A stretch of 64,000 bases of DNA from Muricea muricata (Eukaryota > Cnidaria > Anthozoa > Malacalcyonacea > Plexauridae), in contig OY979717.1 in the NCBI GenBank assembly GCA_963855995.1, positions 7,241,290 through 7,305,289 of the forward strand, read 5' to 3'. A model generated the notes under the pieces. It was not told the origin of the DNA, did not search any database, and saw only the letters and a list, made by a program, of their open reading frames with translations. This document shows, piece after piece, positions 42,801 to 53,500 of the stretch. The position numbers were made by a program, and so were the translations under genes. Each line of letters starts with the position of its first letter. The stretch's first letter is position 1.

Positions 42801-43417
42801 CGATTGCTTTTGTTACACTATGTTTATATCTGGTATTTTGCGAATTCCAGATTTTTGTAGCTGCGTAACTAAATTATCTTTTCATAGCATTAGTTTGAGG
42901 TTTTGATAATTTCAGCACCAAGTTCTTGCTCCTTAAATTATAAAGAAAATCTGAAACATTTCATTTATACCTTCGGGGCATTTTTTCTCAAGAGCTTTTG
43001 TAACAAATGACGTAGTTTGCGAAATACGACGTTAATCAAGCGTAGATCAGCCTAATCCAACCTGGTTTGCTGCTCTGTTTTAAAATCGTTGAATTTTGTT
43101 TTTTAGCGTTTGACTACAATTATGCCAAACGAGTGAAAAATAGTCGAAAGGTGGCAATACAAGAGTTTGTACATTATTTTTAAGGTCTCTTCTTGAACAT
43201 ATGATTTAGCTCGGCTAATAATTCCCATTGTTTAAGACAACTTAGTGCAGACATTATCATCTTAAAATATGCTCCTGCCATTACAAGTTTTCGTCTATAA
43301 AAACTTTGCTTGCCCCCTATGTTGACGTTCATTTCATTGTCATTTAAAATGGTTAAAATTAATTCTTTTATAAGATCCAATAATCATGTATTCAGTTTTC
43401 AAGTTCTTCATTTAAAC
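42801..43417. other. Spacer without recognised genes
   Basis: AT-rich sequence between two LINE copies; nothing identified. Confidence 0.4.
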
Positions 43418-43506
43418 TTATATCGACATCGCTTGCCGATTCCCCGGAAACTGACAAAAAGTATCATCAGCATACATAGCTGGCATAGATGTTTTTGAAC
43501 AATTAA

Positions 43507-44345
43507 GGTGGCTCGATATAGCAATGCTCACAAATAAAGACGTGCCAAATTTAATGTTATTCACACAAATCTTCTTATATATCACGTTTACAACAAATAG
43601 ATACGTAAAATATCGAATATTGCATGTCATGTGAGATGCTGACGCCATTTCGGGCGTAAAAAAATGCAAACTGAATGCGGATTTACTAATACAGTAATAG
43701 CACTTATGCGGGTTTTCCATAATGCTATTGTCCTTACCACCAAGTCTCACTTTGAAGTGAGGAAATTTATCCGTCACTACGAGGCTTGGTGGTGAGCACA
43801 ATAGTCTTAGGGAAAACCTGCATAAGTGCTATTGCTGACGTCATTAAAAAATTCAATTTTTAAAACTGAATGTGCAATATGCCTATATCTCCTTATTTGG
43901 CACGGTGACCTATCTTCAAATTTTGTATACAGTATCGGACCACAAAAGTCTTCCATCATACAAAAAATTAAAAAATTCTATAGTGTGGAAAAAATGTTTT
44001 TCAAGAAAACAGTATTTTCGTAGTTTAAAAAAAATGGCATTATAGAATTTTTAAAATTTTGCACAATGTTAGCCTATGGTGTTTGTAACATGATGCGAGG
44101 AAAAAATTGGGGGACACCGTGCTTCTTTCAAACTTGCGCAGCAAAATACATCGTTTCTGAGTAAATTTCATACGCAAGTGTTGCCATAGCAGCGGAGCAT
44201 TGGCCATCAAAACTGCCATAATTGAAAGAAAATATGTTAAAATATATGAAAAGTTCAATACGGACTTATTTAAATTTAACAGTGCAAAAATTAAAAGTGT
44301 TAAGTAAACTATAGCTTAATTTTTTGAAAACTGTATCGAGCCACC
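43507..44345. mobile_element. TTAA-flanked DNA element, 839 bp, inside the LINE relic
   Basis: TTAA at 43503-43506 and 44346-44349 brackets inverted ends GGTGGCTCGATATAG and CTGTATCGAGCCACC. Removing it joins IYINDL to the YADD block of the LINE. TTAA duplications are typical of piggyBac and Kolobok elements; the GGTGG end does not decide between them. No transposase is visible. It contains a TAATAGCA hairpin (43695-43835). Confidence 0.78.
43695..43835. mobile_element. TAATAGCA hairpin MITE, third copy
   Basis: TAATAGCACTTATGCGGGTTTTCC pairs with GGAAAACCTGCATAAGTGCTATTG. It is nested in the TTAA element, with an inner pair CACCAAG / CTTGGTG. Confidence 0.65.
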
Positions 44346-44932
44346 TTAAGTAAATCGTTTATATAAATCATAAATAAGAGAGGATCAAGACTTGACCCTT
44401 GCGGGACACCACAGGTAATATGTTTTACAGATGATGTAGCATTGTCAATTCTACACACTGGCTGTGCTCTTCCTTGAAAGTATGAGGTAAACAGTAAGCT
44501 AACGGAGTACTTTTGATTCCGTATAATTCTAATTTCCTGATTAAGGTCTGATGGTCAACTGTATCAAGTGCATTTGGAGGTCGAGAAAAAGAGCTCTGTT
44601 AATAAAACCATGGAGCCCATATTAAGCAATCATGAGTTGGTTGATGATAGTAAAGATTTTGTAGTTGAATGGTCTTCTCTGAAACCTGATTGAAACATGG
44701 TAAGAACGTCGTTTCCGGGCCTTTTAAATAGCAATTTAGTTGACCACAGACCAATTTCTCAAATAGTTTAGCATGCAGTGACTGATAAAACTGATATGGG
44801 GCGATAATTTCCACACATTTCGTTATCACCAGATTTATGAGTAGGCTAGACGCTGGCAATTTTCCACTCATCTGGAAAATACCAGAGTAAGGAGAGCAGT
44901 TGAAAATGATGTCAAAGTGTTGGAGACTGGTG

Positions 44933-45147
44933 TCTAATTGTCTAATTGTACTTAATTAGTTGACATTTAATACAGCCATGTATGACGTAGGAGCCTCGAC
45001 ACGGCTCTGTATATAAGGATGTGAGATCAGTGTGTAAGTTAGAGTTGATAGTGAGTCCTGTGATGTGAAGCCCGTGCGCTATTGTTTTGTGTAGTTTAAT
45101 AAATACGTTTAAAATACCAAGTGAGTGATTTTGTTGAGGACTACAGT
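44933..45147. other. LTR-like segment
   Basis: Starts TGTCTAATTG, contains TATATAAG at about 45010 and AATAAA at about 45101, and ends GGACTACA, followed by TTTGGAGGCAACA, which could be a primer-binding region. This looks like an LTR. No second LTR or target duplication is visible. Confidence 0.3.
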
Positions 45148-46711
45148 TTGGAGGCAACATTCTCGACAAAAGTATGGAACGCATACTTCATTTGCATCGT
45201 TCAAAAATTTTGGTAGACATTTTCTCAGGACTCAGGTCCATTCGATTTAGAAACTTTTAGCCTATTCAAAGCAGTATTGCTTCGTGTTAGGAATTTGCCG
45301 TTTGGCAGTCTCCTAATTCTCGGCCTGTATCTGATAATATAAATATTCATTATACTAATTTGAATAATAATCCTAGCAAGACTTTTAGTCGGGGTCTTGC
45401 AATAGCGTGTTTGAATATTAATAGTTTAAGCATACATATAGATGAATTACGAATCTATATGAATATTCGTAAACTTGATATTTTAGCAATCAATGAAACC
45501 AAGTTGGACTCGTCTATTGGTAATTGCGAATTAGATAGCTATCACTGGTTATGATATTGTTAGACTTGATCGTGAACTGAATGGTAGAAGAGGTGGTGGA
45601 GTGTGTTTTTACATTCGAAGTGATTAAAACTTTGCCGTTCGAAAAGACTTACTCAATAAAGATCTTGAATTATTAATTATTAAGATCTCAAACCCTCATT
45701 CACGACCATTTTTGGTAGGTACTTGGTATAGGCCGCCTAACTCGTCCAATCATTTATTTTCATTGTTTGAGAAAACTATTGATATGATCGAAGCTGAAAA
45801 TCTCGAACTATATTTACTAGGTGACTTGAATTGTAACCTATTATCTGACACTCCAAGTACTAATACGTCCGAATTGTTGAACATATTTACCATCTATAAC
45901 TTAAATCAACTGAATACTGAACCAACTACAGTAACGAACAATTCTCAAACTTTAATTGATCTTTGTGTCACTATCTTGATAAAATAAGAGCATCTGGTGT
46001 TCTTTCTATTGGAATTAGTGATCACTCATTAGTCTACCTCGTTCGAAAATCAACATGTAGTAAACCTGGGATAAACTTATCAGTAAAAAAGAGATGTTTT
46101 CTTCAACGAAACTGCCTATTTAAATGATCTCGGTAATCTTAATTGGAATGTCGTTTACACTCTTCACGATCCTAATTCTATGTGGAACAAGTGGCTCAAT
46201 TTATTGACTTCAGTGATTGATAAACATGCACCAATTTAAAAGAAACGATTGGGGAGAAGAAAATCCCCGTGGATCACCGCTAAATTAATCCATAAAATGC
46301 GGCTAAGAGATGATCTCAAAAAGCGATTTGATAAGACACGTGATGATGAGCTATGGGGTCACTACAAAAAAGCTCGAAACGATTGTAATAATTCAATACA
46401 ATGGGCAAAACGCCACTATTTTACCACCAGTTTTGATGCTGATCAAAAGGATCCAAAAAAAATTTGGCAACTAACTAATGATTTAAGAGCTCGTAAACAA
46501 AGGAATGAATGTAATATAAAAAAGATCGTTTGTGATGGTAAAGATGTTACTAAAGACTCCGAAATATCAGACGCCTTTAATACCTATTTCACTTCCATAG
46601 GAGCAGCTTGTCAGCAATATTCGTACCACAAACCTCGATGCTATTTCGTATATTCCTTCAACTGACAAAGTTTTTACATTTAGCAAAATTATTATTGATA
46701 CTGTTAATAAT

Positions 46712-48053
46712 TTGCTTAAAACTATTAATGCAAAGAAGGCCACTGGTCCAGATAATATACCAGGTCGTTTGTTGAAAATTGCGTCTGATATTTTGTCCCT
46801 ATCGCTTACTGAAATCTTTAACAAATCACTTTCTACCGGAAGTTATCCGGATGATTGGAAAATGACTAAAGTGATGCCAATATACAAGCATGGAAAAATA
46901 ACCGAACTTAGCAACTATCGACCAATTTCGATTATCTCAATAGTTGCGAAAATTTTTGGTAGAATTGTCCATGATCAATTTTATTCCTATTTGATAAATA
47001 ATGAACTGTTATCTGAGTACCAGTCAGGGTTTCGTCCCACATATAGCACTGTCACAGCTCTTCTAGAAACTACGAACAATTGGTGTGTTAATATTGACAA
47101 GGGCTTACTCAATGGAGTTATTCTTATTGATTTGAAAAAGGCTTTTGACACTATTGATCACGCAATTTTGTTACGTAAACTTGAACATTATGGAGTGGAT
47201 GATGGTGCGTTACTTTGGTTCAGGTCATATTTAACCGATCGGAAACAGAAATGTTATGTCAATGGAAACCTCTCTAGTACCCTGACTGTTAATTGTGGGG
47301 TTCCACAAGGTTTCATATTGGGACCATTGTTGTTCTTAATCTATATATATCAATGACCTGCCAAATTGTCTGAATATGGGTTCACCTAGAATGTATGCTG
47401 ACGATACTAATATAAGTTTTAAAAGTAAAAACTTAGTTGAGTTACAAGATTGCATGAACACCGAGTTAAAAAGCCTTAATACTTGGCTTGAAGTTAACAA
47501 ACTTAGTTTAAATATAGCTAAGACTGAATTTATGGTCATTGGTTCACGGCAAAGGCTGGCTACTCACGGTAACCTTGATTTAGATGTGTTTGTTGATAAC
47601 AAATGCATCAAACGAGTTTCCAGCTCTGAATCTTTAGATTTAACAATTGACGAAAATCTTAATTGGAGTAAACATATCGATAATATTTCAAAAAAAGTTT
47701 CTTCGGGTATCGGTGCTCTTAAACGAATGAGAAGTTTTATTGATAAGGAAACTGCAATTAAAGTTTATCAAGGCTTGATCGAACCATATCTAACATATTG
47801 TGCTTCTGTTTGGGATGGAATGGGTAGCGAACTATGCGAGAAGTTACAAAAATTACAGAATAGAGCTGCCTGTGCCATCACCTGTGCTTCTTACGATATT
47901 CGATCGACTTTTCTTCTAGAAGAGCTCAAATGGAATAAGTTACTGATAAACCGAAAGAAACAGAAAGCTATCCTTATGCATAAGACTATTAAAAAGATGA
48001 CACCCCAGTACTTACAAGAGATGTCACTTTCAAAGAAAATGACTATAGTTTAA
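46712..48053 (+). pseudogene. Reverse transcriptase of the (ATGT)n-tailed LINE
   Basis: Two long frames (46712-47356 and 47376-48053) overlap the RT core, with all blocks from NYRPIS to YADD and the thumb (GVDDGALLWFRSYLTDRKQK, SLDLTIDENLNWSKHI, YLTYCASVWDGMG). Only one frameshift, in the TATATA of the INDL block near 47343, breaks the core, so this is a fairly young copy. Confidence 0.82.
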
Positions 48054-48323
48054 GAGATTCTGATAACAAGTTAATTGTTCCTCAGCCTCGTACCGAATAT
48101 TTGAAACGTTCTTTTAGCTACAGTGGTGCATTGTTGTAGAATAGTCTCTCAGGATCTCTTAGATCAATGTCTAGTATTTCCTTCTTTAGAAAAGGTATAG
48201 ACGAATTATATACTGATAGTAATGATCTATCAATTTGACTCCCATACGGCAATCAGGTAGAACAGTTATTTTTGTAAATAATTTTTTTATGAATTTTGTA
48301 ACACTGATGATTTTCCGTATTTA

Positions 48324-48362
48324 AATAAAGTTGTATGTATGTATGTATGTATGTATGTATGT
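48324..48362. repeat. (TATG)n microsatellite, LINE 3' tail
   Basis: AATAAAGTTG followed by about seven copies of TATG. It marks the exact 3' end of the + strand LINE. Confidence 0.85.
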
Positions 48363-48725
48363 AGTAGTAACATCATTAGTAGAAAGAGACTTCAAGTCAA
48401 AAAGAGCATTTTTTGTTGCAATATATTCTGCAAATCCATTTTTGCTATGTGAAATATGACTGGATAACTCTTTTCCAATGTTAAAAATCCTTAGTGAGAG
48501 TAAATATCATTTGTTTTATCAGAAGTTATATTCGTTGCTTCAGACAATTTGCCAATAAATTGGTTAACATTTCTCCACATTTCTTTCGGATTACTTTTGG
48601 ACTTAGCTACTAATTACGTCCTGAAAATATTTCGCTTCGTATTTGAAATAGTTTATTAACATTATTCCTGGCAATTTTGTATGCCTCATGCAAGTAAGAC
48701 AAAAATTAGTTTCAACTGATCTCCT

Positions 48726-50444
48726 CTATTTCTCATTATTCAAGATTTTTATCACAGTGTGTAAGCGCGGCACATCAGGTAAACTAATTTGGTGAAACAA
48801 GTGCTGATTTCGATGGATCAATTGGATCAAAGATGCGCTCTTTTCCTTTTAGTTATATATAGAATAATGTTTATGGAGAAACTGATCGCATTGCAACTAC
48901 CGGATTTTCATTATCAAAATATTTCACAAAATATTTGCCTCTGTCAGTGAGCAAAAACAGTAACATTTCGTTAGATAATATCTTAAGTTTCGGCATTAAA
49001 AAATTATTATACTTTTTAGAATGAGTTCCAGATGTACATGTATTTATATACATAACATTATAAATGAGGGCGAGTTGATTACGTATATCAACGATCGGAA
49101 ATAACAGATTTGACCTCTTGCAGGTGGTCTGTAGACGTTGGGTGAGACAACCTAATGTCAGTGATGAACTGTTCATATGAGCCGCAAGCTTAGCATTTTT
49201 TTTCAGTCCTGAGCCAATAATTCTTGTCACGAAAGGGATGTGTAAAAAATATAATTGTCTTTTTGAATTAGCAAGTCAGACTATTTGTATCTGATAAATT
49301 CTGAATGCATGTTGCAAACTTGCAACGAATGGGTAAAACATCGATGTGAGCTAGACAGCGTCCCTCTCGTATAAATATTGAAACCTCAGTCTCAATTTTC
49401 CGTGAACAAACATACCTAATAGATGACTCACTATTACAGACAGGCGGCTGACTATAACGTGAAACAGGATATTAAGTAAACGCCTACGGAAATGTCGCCA
49501 TGTGCAGCGTATCATTATTAGAAACTGAATTTAAAACAACACGAAACAGAAATTTAATGTAAAGAATGGTTACTTTGCTCTGACGATAAGTAACTTTACA
49601 AAAAAATACTTTTCGACAACTTTAAAGACGCAAATTACAATTAAATCATGAAGCGCGCTGGTATATGATGTGAAAAATTCAAGTCTAGTTATTCTGGATT
49701 AAATTCTTTATAAAATTTTGACACCAAGTACGAGGATCCGCAACTGATAGTGAGAGACTTGCTCGTTTCGGTATCAGCCTTTCATGGGGGGGGGGGGGGG
49801 GGGAATTGAAAATCGATAGTGTGGAAAGTCTTCCATCATGGATTTGCCGAATTCAATGGTATGAATTTTGCCAGAGTCTATATATAGATTCTGACCTTTT
49901 CCATTCCATGTAGTACATGTGGAAATTTACAATTATCACGGAAATTCAAAATATATTTTAGTTCCAATAAATGTCTATACACGGCAATTTCTATGTTACA
50001 TCTATGGATTCACTTTCAAAATTATTTCTACGTAGTGTATATGTATATTTTATGTTTAGGTTTTGCACGTACCCATGAATCACGATTTGCGTGAATCTGG
50101 ATTTGATATACACCAATATTTGATTAAAAAAGCAAATATGCGATGAATATTATATAAAAATTTGGAGCCATAAGAACTCTGAATTGTTGTGGAATATAAT
50201 ATTGAGTAGCTTTCCCTTTTAGGGGTGGTTAATAACACTTAAGGAAATCAGACTACTTAATTGCCGATGTTCGGTCGCACGGTATTAATTGAAAACCGTC
50301 CAAGTCGTCTCAAGTTTCAGATATGGGGTTTTCAGTCTGTTGAGGTTGGCTAAAATCGCAAATCCCTTCTGACATTTTTCAAATCGCGCCGAAGCTATCA
50401 CCAGCGTTGGACTGAAGCGTTTAACTTGAACTAAGTTTGAAGTG
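48726..50444. other. Spacer upstream of gene 3
   Basis: No gene recognised. It contains an 18-nt G run at 49786-49803. The last few hundred bases before 50445 presumably hold the gene 3 promoter. Confidence 0.4.
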
Positions 50445-50523
50445 ATGTTGACCCCAAAAACCCTTGTTACTTTCGTCGCTTGGCTGGCAGTGATATTATT
50501 TGATGCTGTTATTTGCTCAACGG
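50445..50523 (+). CDS. Gene 3 exon 1: signal peptide
   Basis: ATG at 50445; hydrophobic core VTFVAWLAVILFDAVI, then CST, donor G/GTAAGA, phase 1. Confidence 0.82.
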
Positions 50524-53500
50524 GTAAGAAATATTATATAGCATAACCAAACTTTATAAGTAAACATGAATTATCTGGAATGTACCGTCGTTACGTTGTT
50601 ATTGAAGAACCGCCGACCTCAAATGTTCAGTTAGAAAATGTCATCATATGTGCATAGAGTCACAAAGGATTCTATATAGAAGATAATTATTCGGTTTCCG
50701 TTCATCAAGCAATGCATAAAATTTACATGTGCAAAAACTTTTTTTTTTCCATTTGGCGTGTGCAAATTTTTTTGTTGGGCTTGCTTCGTTTTGCTAGTGC
50801 ATGAGTCAAGACTCGGACTTGTTGTTAATGCTAATAAAAAGACTGCCTCGGCCAGGTTTTGTATAACTACGATGTAGAGCTGCATATGTAATACATACGG
50901 CTTTTGAATATAATGAGTATAGCGAAATACGAACTTAAAATTATCACGCTTTGAAGCAAAAGTAATCATTGGCTGTCATTTGTTCTTTAGATGTAGAAAA
51001 CCGGTTTTATTATAGTTTTACAACACAGTTCGTTGTTAAAACCACTTGCTGATGTATGCTTGTTAGCGGCGGACCTTAATACTCAGGAAATAATTATCTT
51101 ATTATATATTTGTAAATTTATTGATATTTGACCAGTGATCATTCTTTGTATGTTCAAAGCCACCTTCCATGCATCGTGAAACTTTTCGTGAGAATTTCTG
51201 CCCGCAAAAATATGGATGGTCGCCAATGAGTAGTTTTATAATATTTTCCCACATCTTTTAAGTTTCTCTCACAAACACAGTGTAATCTTCACTAGTATAC
51301 TGACTATAAAATTATAAATGCAACTACTTTCATAATTTGTGTTTAACATCTATGGGCTATGGTCATTTAATTTAAGTCCTTTATAGACTGCAAGTGTAGG
51401 TTTCATTTATAACGTAAGCGCTATTGATACTGAGTTTATGAACAAATTATGTAAACGCTATTGAGTTGGACATGTCGCAATATTGACATTACCTGCCTGT
51501 GGATTGCTGGAAATTCCAAGAGAAGAGCTTATTTCCTTTAATCTTATTATTGATTTTTTAATAGCACTAAATTATTTATTTTGTTTACTTTACCGCAAAA
51601 AGAAGTAAATATAAATAGTAACCATGATGATCTGTCATCGATACCAGGGGGATAATATCATAAGGCATAAGCCAGTGAATAGTTCATGAGGAAAACGCAG
51701 AGGAATTTAGGGCCGTGAAGGAATTTTTGTATGTGATAAACATCCTCGTTAAGTTACAAAAAACTTTTTTCTTGATTTTCTCGGGTTAAAAACATTTACT
51801 GTGTATTGAAAATTTCTTTACAAATATAACTACTCACATAATGGTATAAAATGGGTCATCTTTTGGCATTAAAACTCTCGATTCGTGTTTTATCTGATGT
51901 AAAATACCTAATAATGCGCACCTGCCTGTGTTTTAAATAGTATATATATACTTCACTGACGTGTGTACTCAATTCATATAAATAATTTTCGTTTCTGCAC
52001 TTTGTACAGACAACTGGCCTTTAGGTACGTACACCGTGCCTAAACCGAAGTCAGGTTGCCCTAACTCAAAGAAACATACGTGGAAAGAAGCTTGGAGATT
52101 TCAAGACTTGGAAAATAATGTAACACAAGGCAGCAAATTTTCTTCGAACTTTCATATGGATGCCAAGATAACAAATAATGATATTACAAGGGGATTTTGC
52201 ACAAGTTTCAACGAAAATGTACAGGAACCTTGGCCAAGAGGTAAACAGTGCTACAATTTATTAGCTGAAAAAATCTTTAAAAACGTTTTTAGCATGTTCG
52301 TCTATGCATTTATGCATGCCGCGAGAAGAGCAACTGCCGTTGGCGGAATATACGGAGGAAAACACTGAGTTGGGTTTGTAAAAAAACTGATGCGGATACT
52401 TTTAATTATCCTTTTCCATAATCTCAGTATACAGTTTTAAGGCTCATGCATCATTACGGTCAGGACTAAAAAGTAGCAAGTACAGATTTGACTATTATCA
52501 AAACCACCGCCCATATCTTTTCCTAGCTTACAAGATTACTAACTTACTGGCTACGACCCGCCTATACGCTTTATACTGTAAATGTCGGCAATACTCCTTC
52601 CGAAACTGGGTATGGCTCTAGATCCTTATTTTCGTATCTCTGCGATACTGTTGTCTTTCTTCGTACACCATGCTGCAAATATATATGTAACTTTAACATT
52701 TAATTTATTATGTATACCATGTTAGTTTTTGCTAATAATTCCACCTGTGAAAACGTGGAGGCTCAATTAATAGTCAAAAAAGCCTATTGTCAAGAAGGGT
52801 GTAATCATTGACATTTATAATAGGCAAATTGCCGTTAAAGTACATCTGAAAAGCAGATCGATAATTTGAGAGGGAGAAGAGGGGGGCATATTCATACAAT
52901 TAATATATTGGGTTTAAAAATCGATAAATTTACGGTCTGTGGACACGAATATAGAATCTACATATGTACGGCCTTGTACGTGATTACATACATTTTGGTC
53001 ACTCGTTCCTATGTTAATTGTTCATCGTGTTAAATTCAGTCGCTACAGAAGAAATGAATATATTCCTTTGTTTATTCTAGGCTCTTACTGTATTTACAGA
53101 AACTCGAACTCCTGTCCACCCAACATGACTGAGGGTTTTATAGACTGGTATGATGAGCAAACTAACAATCAAAACAAATTGTATAATTATCTCACACTAC
53201 CTGATGGCATATATTTTGGATCATCTACAAGGTTACTTTATTGCTGTCATACTACTGGAAAATGGTACGAGTCCATCGAACTACCAACAGAAAAGCCATT
53301 TTATCTATTACCTTATGGATCACAAAGATGCCAACGTGTATTTGGGGCTATCAGTTCTCTGGAGTACGCAGTCTACGACACGGAAGATGAAAACAATTGG
53401 GATCAATTTGTCGGACACCATGTGTTTACTGATCAAGTGGAAAGTTTACCCAAAGTATATTATTGCTATTATGAAGGTAAGCTACGTTATTATGGCAAGC

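Larger units (their letters stand above)
45200..48362 (+). mobile_element. L2/CR1-type LINE with (ATGT)n 3' tail, several stops
   Basis: Endonuclease from 45360 (ACLNINSLSIHIDELR, NETKLD, GRRGGGVCFYI, GTWYRPPNSS, GDLNCNL) with stops at about 45553 and 45625; linker 46249-46665; reverse transcriptase 46712-47356 (ATGPDNIPGRLLK, NYRPISIISIVAK, LIDLKKAFDTIDH, GVPQGFILGPLLFLIYI) and, after a small frameshift near 47345, 47376-48053 (MYADDTNISF, LSLNIAKTEFMVI). AATAAA at 48324 is followed by (TATG)n to 48362, the microsatellite tail typical of this LINE group. It inserted into the - strand LINE relic. The 5' end is uncertain. Confidence 0.82.
43418..48725 (-). mobile_element. Old L2/CR1-type LINE relic, split by two later insertions
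   Basis: In - strand order: endonuclease-RT linker at 48725-48363 (AYKIARNNVNKLFQIRSEIF, NPKEMWRNVNQFIGKLSE), interruption by a + strand LINE, RT start at about 44930-44346 (FPDEWKIASV, GNYRPISVLSV, KLFEKLVCGQL, GVPQGSSLDPLLFMIYINDL), interruption by a TTAA-type element, then RT YADD at 43470-43440 (AMYADDTFCQFPGN). Each piece is in broken frames. The pieces are collinear, so they are best read as one copy. The boundaries are approximate. Confidence 0.72.

Noticed and set aside
44933..45147. Solo LTR
   Set aside because: TATA box, AATAAA and TG...CA ends are suggestive, but no target duplication or second LTR is seen; kept only as a low-confidence segment.
48871..49230. 119-codon - strand frame
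   Set aside because: No recognised domain, and it lies outside the conserved blocks of the LINE relic; likely chance in AT-rich DNA.
50631..50969. 112-codon - strand frame in gene 3 intron 1
   Set aside because: No domain, no splice or promoter context.
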